From contig VBDA01000331.1 in assembly GCA_005883655.1 (NCBI GenBank), forward strand, positions 1 through 5,130: a DNA stretch of 5,130 nucleotides, in the 5' to 3' direction. Position 1 is the first letter of the stretch, and each line of letters opens with the position of its first letter. The notes below the pieces were generated by a model that searched no databases, had not been told where the DNA came from, and saw nothing but the letters and a program-made list of their open reading frames with translations. Below, in pieces: positions 1-5,130 of the stretch. The position numbers and the translations under genes were made by a program. This stretch comes from Betaproteobacteria bacterium. GTDB taxonomy: Bacteria; Pseudomonadota; Gammaproteobacteria; Burkholderiales; Casimicrobiaceae.

Positions 1-482
1 ACACCAAGAAGCACACGCCCGAGGAAGCACTCAAGCTGGCGCAGGAAACGCGCACCAGGATCCTGGCCGGCGCCGATTTCAACGCGCTGGCGAAGGAGGT
101 CTCCGATGATCCGAGCGCGCAGCGTAACGGCGGTCATCTCGGTTACTTCGACAAGGCGCAAATGGACCCAGCCTTCGCCGGCGCGGCGTTCGCGCTCAAG
201 AATGTCGGCGACTTGAGCGAGCCGGTTCGATCGAGCTTCGGCTATCACCTGATCCGCCTCGAAGGCCTTCACGCCGCAACGGTGCAGACTTTCGATCAGG
301 TCAAGGAGTCGATTCTCGCCGAAGAGCGTGCCAAGTTCATCGACGAGCAGCGCGAAACCGCGCTCGCGCCCGTAAGAAACGATCCCGCGACAAAAATGAA
401 TAAGGCTGCGGTGGATGCAATAATTATTACCATCGATCCCGAGGCTGCCAGGAAGCCTTCGGCAGTGGAAAAGCCCAAGTAG
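1..482 (+). CDS. Parvulin (PpiC-type) peptidyl-prolyl cis-trans isomerase, 5' end outside window
   Basis: The reading frame is open from position 3 to a TAG at 480-482 and gives the last 159 residues of the protein; the start lies upstream of the window. The visible part covers most of a rotamase domain. It contains the helix with GADFNALAKEVSDDPSA (visible residues 23-39), the NGGHLGYF loop (42-49), M54 and F58 in MDPAF, the LSEPVRSSFGYHLIRL strand (71-86) and the conserved FGYH histidine at 82. These are the usual parvulin landmarks. A charged helix (about 97-121) and a Lys/Pro-rich tail follow. Family knowledge: such proteins catalyse prolyl isomerisation and usually help fold exported proteins in the periplasm or at the inner membrane. 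The signal sequence or anchor would be in the missing part, so location is inferred. It could be a SurA-, PpiD- or EpsD-like protein; the fragment does not decide. A link to the polysaccharide genes downstream is not shown. Confidence 0.93.
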   Translation, partial: TKKHTPEEALKLAQETRTRILAGADFNALAKEVSDDPSAQRNGGHLGYFDKAQMDPAFAGAAFALKNVGDLSEPVRSSFGYHLIRLEGLHAATVQTFDQVKESILAEERAKFIDEQRETALAPVRNDPATKMNKAAVDAIIITIDPEAARKPSAVEKPK

Positions 483-490
483 TAGTGTCC

Positions 491-513
491 CGGCGGGCTC
501 CAGACGCCGTTTG
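491..513 (+). terminator. Possible weak Rho-independent terminator after the isomerase gene
   Basis: Nine bases after the isomerase stop codon, CGGCG (491-495) can pair with CGCCG (505-509) around a 9-base loop, followed by TTTG. The stem is only five pairs and the T-run only three, so this is a marginal terminator. Its position directly after a stop and before a change of gene function is the main support. Confidence 0.3.
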
Positions 514-537
514 TCGTCCTCATCGAATCCCGTGGAA

Positions 538-543
538 TTGACA
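538..543 (+). promoter_or_regulatory. Consensus -35 hexamer TTGACA, no good -10 partner
   Basis: TTGACA at 538-543 matches the sigma70 -35 consensus exactly, but 16-19 bases downstream the sequence is GC-rich with no acceptable -10 box. A second near-match, TTGACT at 611-616, has only TGCTAT (636-641, 19-base spacing, 3 of 6 matches) as partner. Either may help drive wzm-wzt, but neither is a convincing complete promoter. Confidence 0.25.
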
Positions 544-651
544 TCGGACATGCCCGCGTTCCGCAAGGACATTGGCGTTGTCCCATCGGCCGGCGTCGTA
601 TCGTATGGAATTGACTCCAGTAGGATACGTCACGCTGCTATTCTTCAACTC

Positions 652-1476
652 ATGTCTTCGATCCTGGACCCTTTAGCGCCGCATCGGGAAGCTTCCGCCG
701 GCACGAGCTTCGCGCGTCATCGGGCTTTGTTCGCCAATTTCTTTCGACGCGAGCTCTTTTCGCGCTATCTCGGAAGCATCAGCGGTCTTGCGTGGGCATT
801 GCTGCATCCGCTGGCATTGCTTGCGGTGTACCACTTCGTCTTCACGACCATATTTCGCGCCGGGCCCATGAACGGCAAGAGCTTCCTGATCTTCGTCGCT
901 GTCGCGCTGTGGCCCTGGCTCGCGGCACAGGAAGCCTTGCAGCGTGGAACGGTCAGCATCGCCGCTCACGCCGGATTGATCCGCAAGGTCGCGTTCGCGC
1001 ACGAGATCGTCGTCTACGCTTCCGTCGCCGCGACGCTCACGCTGCAGCTTGTCGGCTATCTCGGTGTGCTGATCGTGCTGGCATTGTTCGGCGAGCCCGT
1101 GCACTTCGAAGGGCTGCTCATTGCGCTGCCTCTATGGATCGTGCTCGCCATAGCCGTTGCCGGTCTCTCACTCGCGCTGGCGGCACTGCAGGTTTTCGTC
1201 AAGGACGTCGAGCACATCCTGATGCCGGTGCTCATGATCCTGATGTATTTGACGCCGATCCTTTACCCGCTGACGCTGGTTCCCGAGGGTATGAAGCCGT
1301 GGGTCGCGGCGAACCCGTTTGGCTACCTTGTCGACCGGTTGCGCGACGCGTTGCTGGATGGGAGTCTCGCGCTGCACTGGGGCGATGCGGTGGCGGTGAT
1401 CGTCGCGCTGGCTCTTTTTGTCGGCGGGCGATGGGTTTTCCTTCGCCTGTCGCCGCATTTCGAGGACTTCGTGTGA
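652..1476 (+). CDS. wzm: Wzm: ABC-2 type polysaccharide export permease
   Basis: This is the membrane subunit of an ABC exporter that moves undecaprenyl-linked polysaccharide (O-antigen-like) across the inner membrane, partnered with the ATPase encoded next. The 274-residue length from ATG 652 is normal for Wzm. Visible family features are the cytoplasmic amphipathic stretch and first membrane segment FRRELFSRYLGSISGLAW (31-48), with LLHPLALLAVYHFVF after it (50-64). Next come LWPWLAAQEAL (86-96), the AGLIRKVAFAHEI segment (107-119), the LAALQVFVKDVEHIL loop (176-190) and MYLTPILYPLTLVPEGM (198-214) followed by NPFGYLVDRLRDALL (221-235). About six hydrophobic segments lie near 43-65, 77-93, 118-147, 153-182, 188-207 and 245-263. 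No clear Shine-Dalgarno precedes ATG 652; earlier in-frame starts at 511 (TTG) and 550 (ATG) would add an unconserved tail, so 652 is preferred but not certain. The stop overlaps the wzt start by one base. The family call is strong; the exported glycan is unknown. Confidence 0.92.
   Translation: MSSILDPLAPHREASAGTSFARHRALFANFFRRELFSRYLGSISGLAWALLHPLALLAVYHFVFTTIFRAGPMNGKSFLIFVAVALWPWLAAQEALQRGTVSIAAHAGLIRKVAFAHEIVVYASVAATLTLQLVGYLGVLIVLALFGEPVHFEGLLIALPLWIVLAIAVAGLSLALAALQVFVKDVEHILMPVLMILMYLTPILYPLTLVPEGMKPWVAANPFGYLVDRLRDALLDGSLALHWGDAVAVIVALALFVGGRWVFLRLSPHFEDFV
1462..1466 (+). promoter_or_regulatory. Ribosome binding site for wzt (GAGGA)
   Basis: GAGGA lies inside the last codons of wzm, nine bases before the wzt ATG at 1476. 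Together with the TGATG stop/start overlap it fixes this start rather than the upstream in-frame ATG at 792, and suggests translational coupling of the two transporter subunits. Confidence 0.6.
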
Positions 1477-2693
1477 TGGCCGCGCCGATACTGAGCCTGT
1501 CGGCGGTGGGCAAGGACTACGCCAAGACCGATCACAATGTGGCGCGTGTTCGGCTGGTAGTCGATCTCCTGCGTGGACGTGGAGTCACGCACGCCTTTCG
1601 TGCGCTCGACGATGTCTCCTTTCAGCTCGCCGCGGGCGAATCGCTGGGGATCATCGGCGAGAACGGCGCGGGCAAATCGACCCTGCTCAAGATCGTCGCC
1701 GGCGTCATTACGCCGACGCGCGGCCGCGTCGAAGTGCATGGCCGTGTCGGCGCGCTGCTCGAGCTCGGCTCCGGATTTCACCCCGAGTACACGGGACTCG
1801 CCAACATCGATCTCGCTGCCGCACTTCTCGGCCTGGCGCCGGCCGAAATCGCGGCCAAGCGCGAGGAAATCATCGCCTTTGCCGACATCGGATCGCACAT
1901 CCACGATCCCATCAAGCACTACTCGTCGGGGATGGTCGTGCGGCTTGGATTCGCCGTTGCGACCGCGCTCACGCCGGATGTTCTGATTACCGACGAGGTT
2001 CTCGCCGTCGGTGACGAATCGTTTCAGAAAAAGTGCATCGCCTGGATGGAGCGCTATCTTGCCGATGGTGGAACCCTGTTGCTCTGCTCGCACAGCATGT
2101 ACCACGTCCAGAAGCTCTGCCGAAGCGCGTTGTGGCTCAAGGAAGGGCGCGTCGAGCGCTACGGCTCGTCTGCCGAGGTGACGCAGTCGTATCTCGCCTA
2201 CCATGAGGAAAAGAGTGCCGGTGCAAAACAACCGATCGCGGCGCCTCGCGCCGCCGCGGCGGGGGTCTACGCGATCCAGTCGCTGTCGCTCGATCCGGAG
2301 GCGCGTATCAAATCAGGGGATGCATTGACCGTCGAAGGCAAGGTGTTTTCGCCGGATGGCCGGGTGCCGGTGATACTGCTTGGAGTGGTCCGCGCCGACG
2401 GCACTCCGGTATACGGCGTCGCCTCGGACATGGATGGCGTCGCCCCGATTCGGATCGATGACCGGCAGTTTTCATTCATGCTGACGTTTCCGGAGTTGCC
2501 GCTGTTGCCCGGCAAATACCTGATTCGGGCGCACGCGCTCGATCCCGAGGGTGTACGGCTGTTCGATAACGTCGAGCAATCGTTTATTGTCGAAGGCGAG
2601 ACGCGCGAGCTGGGCCTGGTGCGCATCGCCCACCACTGGCACGCCGGCACCGATGCGACGCAGACGGCCAAAGGGCGGCTTGGCGCGCGGTGA
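1476..2693 (+). CDS. wzt: Wzt: ABC exporter ATPase with C-terminal glycan-binding-like domain
   Basis: This 405-residue ATPase energises polysaccharide export with Wzm. The nucleotide-binding domain covers about residues 1-245. It has FRALDDVSFQLAAGESLGIIG before the Walker A GENGAGKST (61-69), the Wzt/TagH-type LLELGSGFHPEYTGLANI segment (94-111), the ABC signature in its family form YSSGM (149-153), Walker B VLITDE (169-174, catalytic E174), the LAVGD D-loop (176-180) and the switch histidine H206 in CSHS. A low-complexity Ala/Pro linker (about 247-263) leads to a second domain (about 264-390) rich in predicted beta-strands. That domain has a GKYLIRAHALDPEGVRLFDN stretch and ends with an HHWH cluster (386-389), as in Wzt proteins with a C-terminal carbohydrate-recognition domain. 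In characterised systems of that kind the extra domain recognises the finished, end-modified chain. A methyltransferase gene directly downstream fits such a role (inference). Residue T172 inside Walker B is usually hydrophobic; the catalytic residues are intact. Confidence 0.94.
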   Translation: MAAPILSLSAVGKDYAKTDHNVARVRLVVDLLRGRGVTHAFRALDDVSFQLAAGESLGIIGENGAGKSTLLKIVAGVITPTRGRVEVHGRVGALLELGSGFHPEYTGLANIDLAAALLGLAPAEIAAKREEIIAFADIGSHIHDPIKHYSSGMVVRLGFAVATALTPDVLITDEVLAVGDESFQKKCIAWMERYLADGGTLLLCSHSMYHVQKLCRSALWLKEGRVERYGSSAEVTQSYLAYHEEKSAGAKQPIAAPRAAAAGVYAIQSLSLDPEARIKSGDALTVEGKVFSPDGRVPVILLGVVRADGTPVYGVASDMDGVAPIRIDDRQFSFMLTFPELPLLPGKYLIRAHALDPEGVRLFDNVEQSFIVEGETRELGLVRIAHHWHAGTDATQTAKGRLGAR

Positions 2694-2698
2694 TCGGG

Positions 2699-2704
2699 TA
2701 AAAT
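2699..2704 (+). promoter_or_regulatory. Possible -10 box (TAAAAT) ahead of the methyltransferase gene
   Basis: TAAAAT matches five of six bases of the sigma70 -10 consensus and stands out as AT-rich in a GC-rich gap, six bases after the wzt stop codon. No good -35 hexamer is seen at 16-18 bases upstream; the nearest, TTGGCG at 2680-2685, is only 13 bases away. It would give a leader of about 45 bases before ATG 2756. Confidence 0.3.
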
Positions 2705-2705
2705 T

Positions 2706-2717
2706 GCGGTTTTCCGC
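2706..2717 (+). other. Small perfect hairpin in the wzt-methyltransferase gap
   Basis: GCGG (2706-2709), a TTTT loop and CCGC (2714-2717) form a compact stem-loop. A second possible stem, GCGCC (2719-2723) with GGCGC (2733-2737), follows around a 9-base loop. Neither is followed by a T-run, so they do not look like a terminator. They would sit at the start of, or just inside, a leader made from the -10-like site at 2699. Chance formation in GC-rich DNA is quite possible. Confidence 0.3.
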
Positions 2718-2755
2718 GGCGCCTCGCTGATCGGCGCTCCTGGAACCGCCCCCGC

Positions 2756-3868
2756 ATGGCTTCCGACATCACGTTCACCGGAGAGCGCTTCGTACCCGGC
2801 TGCGCCGGCGAAATCGCGTACGAGCATTGGCACCGGTACGCGTTTGCGCGCCGATTCGCCGCCGGCAAGCGGGTGCTCGACGCTGCCTGCGGTGAGGGAT
2901 ATGGCAGCGCACTCCTTGGCGCCGTGGCGGAGAGCGTCGTCGGCGTCGACATCGAAGCTTCCGCCATCGCTCACGCCGGCGAGCGATACGGGGAGGGCGA
3001 TCGCGTCCGCTTCATCGCCGGCTCCTGCGCGGCGCTGCCCCTGCCGGATGCGTCGGTGGACGCGGTCGTATCGTTCGAGACCATCGAGCACCTCGACGCG
3101 GGCGACCAGCCGAAGATGCTCGCCGAGTTCGCACGGGTGCTCAAGCCCGAAGGATTGTTGATTATCTCGTCGCCCAACAAGCGCCTGTACAGCGACGCGC
3201 GCGAATACGTCAATGAGTTCCATCGGCATGAGCTGTATCGCGACGGGCTCGCGGCGCTGCTGGCCCCATCTTTCCCGGCGCAATCGTGGTACCACCAGCG
3301 CGTTGCTCCGTGGTCGGAGATCTGGCCCGAACATCCGATGGACGGTGCCGAGGCGTTGCTCGGCGACGCCGGCGGCATTACTCCCTACAAGCCGCCGGAG
3401 GGCATGTATTTCGTCGTCGTTGCCGGTCGTTCCGGCGACGCGGTGCTGCCGGTCGCACCCGGCTCGCTGTTCACCGATGCCGACGACACCGAGCTCAAGC
3501 GCAACGAATGGAACGCGCGTGAAGTATTGCGTCTGGACGCGCTCCTCCGGGAGCACGACGCCGTACTCGATCGGCAGACGGGACACATCCAACACCTGGA
3601 AGCGATGGTCGTCGAGCGCGAGCGCATCATCAGCGACATGGACCGGCGCCTGCAAGAGCTCAGCGCCGCGCGCGACCGGCGGCTCGCCGAGCGCGAGCAG
3701 ACCATCGCGGCACTCGAATCTCGCATCGCAGCGCTCGACGGTGAGCAGAACCGGCTGCACGCCGCGCTGCACGCATCGGAAGTCACCGTCGCCTATCGGC
3801 AAAGTGCCCGCTGGTGGGTCAAGCTTCCGTGGTTCCGGGTGAAGCTCTGGCTAGCTCGCGCTCGCTGA
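2756..3868 (+). CDS. SAM-dependent methyltransferase with C-terminal coiled coil, WbdD-like architecture
   Basis: This 370-residue protein starts with a class I SAM methyltransferase domain of the Methyltransf_11 type (about 1-225). It shows the SAM-binding motif I VLDAACGEGYGS (40-51), the acidic end of strand 2 in GVDIE (63-67), LPLPDASVDAVVSFETIEHL (94-113) and VLKPEGLLIISSPNK (128-142). Residues about 246-345 are strongly charged with regularly spaced Leu, Ile and Val (for example 260, 264, 271, 278, 281, 285, 292, 295, 299, 302, then 317, 320, 324, 327, 334, 338), which indicates a long coiled coil. The last 21 residues are rich in Trp and Arg/Lys (W353, W354, W359, W365). Placed between Wzm/Wzt and a glycosyltransferase, it probably methylates a sugar of the exported glycan. 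Methylation of the chain end, as in WbdD-type terminators, is a hypothesis. No kinase domain is present. The start ATG 2756 has only a weak GGAA upstream; motif spacing supports it. The stop overlaps the next gene by one base. Confidence 0.87.
   Translation: MASDITFTGERFVPGCAGEIAYEHWHRYAFARRFAAGKRVLDAACGEGYGSALLGAVAESVVGVDIEASAIAHAGERYGEGDRVRFIAGSCAALPLPDASVDAVVSFETIEHLDAGDQPKMLAEFARVLKPEGLLIISSPNKRLYSDAREYVNEFHRHELYRDGLAALLAPSFPAQSWYHQRVAPWSEIWPEHPMDGAEALLGDAGGITPYKPPEGMYFVVVAGRSGDAVLPVAPGSLFTDADDTELKRNEWNAREVLRLDALLREHDAVLDRQTGHIQHLEAMVVERERIISDMDRRLQELSAARDRRLAEREQTIAALESRIAALDGEQNRLHAALHASEVTVAYRQSARWWVKLPWFRVKLWLARAR
3491..3790 (+). other. Coiled-coil region of the methyltransferase
   Basis: Residues 246-345 of the methyltransferase lack Pro and Cys, are rich in Glu, Arg, Asp, Gln and Ala, and carry hydrophobic residues at 3-4 spacing over about eleven heptads from L260 to L338. 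The core becomes polar at R306-R313, after which the register appears to shift by about one residue (I317, L320, I324, L327, L334, L338). At about 0.15 nm per residue the whole segment would span roughly 15 nm if fully helical. Confidence 0.75.
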
Positions 3869-5130
3869 TGGCGCACCCACCCAGCCCCGCAATCGACATC
3901 ATCGTCCCGGTCTACAATGCCGTCGACGATTTGAAGCGCTGCGTCGACAGCATTCTTCTGTGCACAAACGGCGATTACCGCCTGCTGCTCATCGACGACG
4001 CATCGCCCGACCCGGCGATCGGCGCCTACTTTGAAGAAATACGATCGCGCGGGTTGCCGCAGGTCGATTGTGTCTCGAATGAGAACAATATCGGCTTCAC
4101 ACTGACCGCCAATCGCGGCATGAGCTCGGCGCGCGCAGGCGCCGACGTGGTTCTGCTCAACTCCGATACGATCGTCACCCGCGGCTGGCTCGACAAGCTC
4201 GTGCGCTGCGCGCAATCGGACCCTTGCATCGGCACCATTACGCCGTTTTCCAACAACGCCGAAATCTGCTCGCTGCCGCGCTTTTGCGAGAACAATCCGT
4301 GGCCGCCGGAGCGCGACGCCGAGCCGATGGTCCGCGCGCTCGAGCTGGCTGCAGTGCCGTCCTATCCGGAACTGCCGACCGGTGTCGGATTCTGTCTCTA
4401 TATCAGACGGACACTCATCGACTCGATCGGATCCTTCGATCCGGTCTTCGGTCTCGGCTACGGTGAGGAAAACGACTTTTGCATGCGCGCCGCTGGCGCC
4501 GGATTTCGCAACGTTCTCTGCGACGATGCGTTCGTTGTCCATCTGGGCGGCAGCTCGTTCGGCGCCAAGCGTAGTGATCTCGCGCGGCGCAACATGGCCA
4601 TACTTCTCGAACACCATCCGGATTATCTTGACCTCGTCGGCGCCTACATCGCCGCCGACCCGCTCCGTCCGCTGCGCGAGCTCGCGCTGACGCACTATCG
4701 GAGACTGACCAATCCTCTGCCCGGATTGCTGCATGTGATCCACGGCCACGGGGGCGGTACGGAATACCATGTGCGGGCGCTGATTGCATCGTCGTCCTCG
4801 GCATTTCACCACTACCTGCTGATCGCGATCGGCGATGAATGGCAGCTCGAGGAGCACGCTGAGGGAGAAATTCGAAGCTACGATTTTCAGCGACTCATCC
4901 ATGAGCGATGGGGCGAATTTCTGTCGGGGCTGTGCGCCAGGTTTGGAATCGAGTTGATCCACCTGCACAACATTTCGGGCTGCCGCGACGGTCTGATCAG
5001 CGCGCTCGCCGAAACCGAATTGCCTTACGGCTACACCGTGCATGATCTGAATTTCGCGTGTCCCACGATCACTTTTCTGAACGCGGAACAGAACTACTGC
5101 GGCGCCGTCACCGACGCCACCGTGTGCGCT
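3868..5130 (+). CDS. Multi-domain glycosyltransferase, GT2 followed by GT4-like domain, 3' end outside window
   Basis: The frame is open from ATG 3868 to the window end (421 residues, no stop), so the protein is incomplete. The ATG overlaps the methyltransferase stop (TGATG), with no clear Shine-Dalgarno, implying coupled translation. Residues about 8-235 form a GT-A fold family 2 domain: IIVPVYN (11-17), nucleotide-binding DDASPD (43-48), LLNSDTIV (96-103, the DXD-equivalent), TPFSNNAEICSLP (125-137), PTGVGFCLYIRR (170-181) and the catalytic-base region FGLGYGEENDFCMRA (194-208), then VVHLGGSSF (223-231). After a linker, residues from about 285 resemble the N-terminal half of a GT-B family 4 enzyme: LLHVIHGHGGGTEYHVRAL (287-305), IELIHLHN (361-368) and YTVHDLNFACP (389-399) with NYCGA (409-413). 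Two such domains in one chain usually mean two sugar transfers, or transfer plus a structural domain. It probably acts at the cytoplasmic membrane face to build the glycan exported by Wzm/Wzt. Sugar donors and linkages cannot be read from sequence. Confidence 0.9.
   Translation, partial: MAHPPSPAIDIIVPVYNAVDDLKRCVDSILLCTNGDYRLLLIDDASPDPAIGAYFEEIRSRGLPQVDCVSNENNIGFTLTANRGMSSARAGADVVLLNSDTIVTRGWLDKLVRCAQSDPCIGTITPFSNNAEICSLPRFCENNPWPPERDAEPMVRALELAAVPSYPELPTGVGFCLYIRRTLIDSIGSFDPVFGLGYGEENDFCMRAAGAGFRNVLCDDAFVVHLGGSSFGAKRSDLARRNMAILLEHHPDYLDLVGAYIAADPLRPLRELALTHYRRLTNPLPGLLHVIHGHGGGTEYHVRALIASSSSAFHHYLLIAIGDEWQLEEHAEGEIRSYDFQRLIHERWGEFLSGLCARFGIELIHLHNISGCRDGLISALAETELPYGYTVHDLNFACPTITFLNAEQNYCGAVTDATVCA

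Larger units (their letters stand above)
483..651. other. Spacer between isomerase gene and wzm; probable regulatory region
   Basis: This 169-bp stretch separates the isomerase from the wzm start chosen here. The wzm frame stays open back to a TTG at 511, with another ATG at 550. The roughly 47 extra residues show no resemblance to the Wzm N-terminus and are Ser/Val/Ile-rich and featureless, so I treat the stretch as non-coding. It contains the weak hairpin at 491-509 and two copies of TGGAATTGAC at 533-542 and 606-615. No tRNA, small gene or mobile-element trace was seen. Confidence 0.5.

Noticed and set aside
511..651. N-terminal extension of Wzm from TTG 511 or ATG 550
   Set aside because: The extra residues do not resemble Wzm N-termini and overlap promoter-like sequence. 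The protein from ATG 652 has normal family length.
792..1475. Upstream extension of the wzt frame to an ATG at 792
   Set aside because: The added 228 residues are an Arg-rich shadow of wzm in another frame. The family-typical N-terminus, the GAGGA site and the TGATG overlap all support ATG 1476.
1323..2231. 302-codon open frame on the minus strand across the wzm-wzt junction
   Set aside because: It runs opposite conserved Wzm and Wzt motifs, including Walker A and B, and its translation is featureless and rich in Arg and Asp.
3247..3275. Runs of GC-rich short repeats such as GCGGCGCTGCTGG within the methyltransferase gene
   Set aside because: These encode Ala/Leu codons in a GC-rich gene, with no regular unit or spacing to suggest a true repeat or CRISPR array.
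2267..3802. 511-codon open frame on the minus strand
   Set aside because: It lies opposite the end of wzt and nearly the whole methyltransferase gene, both with clear family motifs. Its translation has no recognisable domain and an Arg/Ala/Val-rich composition typical of antisense GC-rich frames.
3793..5043. 416-codon open frame on the minus strand
   Set aside because: It lies opposite the glycosyltransferase gene, whose GT2 and GT4 motifs are unmistakable. The antisense translation shows no motif, signal or domain.

Overview
The window is a high-GC stretch from a Gram-negative bacterium, most likely a proteobacterium. It lies at the left end of a cell-surface polysaccharide (O-antigen-like) export and assembly cluster. 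All supported genes are on the + strand. The Gram-negative assignment rests on a Wzm/Wzt pair whose ATPase carries a C-terminal sugar-binding extension, and on a PpiC-type foldase. A beta- or gammaproteobacterium is a guess from codon use and GC content, not something the sequence proves.

Layout: (1) positions 1-482 hold the 3' end of a parvulin-type peptidyl-prolyl isomerase. (2) Positions 483-651 are a spacer with a weak terminator-like hairpin, a repeated 10-bp word containing TTGAC, and no convincing gene. (3) wzm (652-1476), the ABC-2 type membrane subunit, overlaps by one base (TGATG) with wzt (1476-2693), the ATPase with a C-terminal carbohydrate-binding-like domain. (4) A 62-bp gap (2694-2755) has a -10-like TAAAAT and a small hairpin. 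(5) A SAM-dependent methyltransferase (2756-3868) has a long C-terminal coiled coil and an aromatic/basic tail. (6) It overlaps by one base (TGATG again) with a glycosyltransferase (3868 to beyond the window) that has a complete GT2 domain followed by the start of a GT4-like domain.

How the genes may work together (inference): the GT2-GT4 protein would build part of a lipid-linked glycan at the cytoplasmic face of the inner membrane. The methyltransferase could add a methyl group, possibly at the non-reducing end. Wzm/Wzt would export the finished chain, with the Wzt C-terminal domain recognising it. The combination of extended Wzt, methyltransferase and coiled coil resembles the WbdD-type chain-termination and molecular-ruler arrangement known for the E. 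coli O8/O9a polymannose antigens. Here no kinase domain is present and the order of parts is compact. This is the most interesting reading of the window, but the methyl acceptor cannot be deduced from sequence alone.

The other long open frames on both strands (for example 2267-3802 and 3793-5043 on the minus strand) overlap well-recognised genes and are best explained as GC-rich coding shadows.
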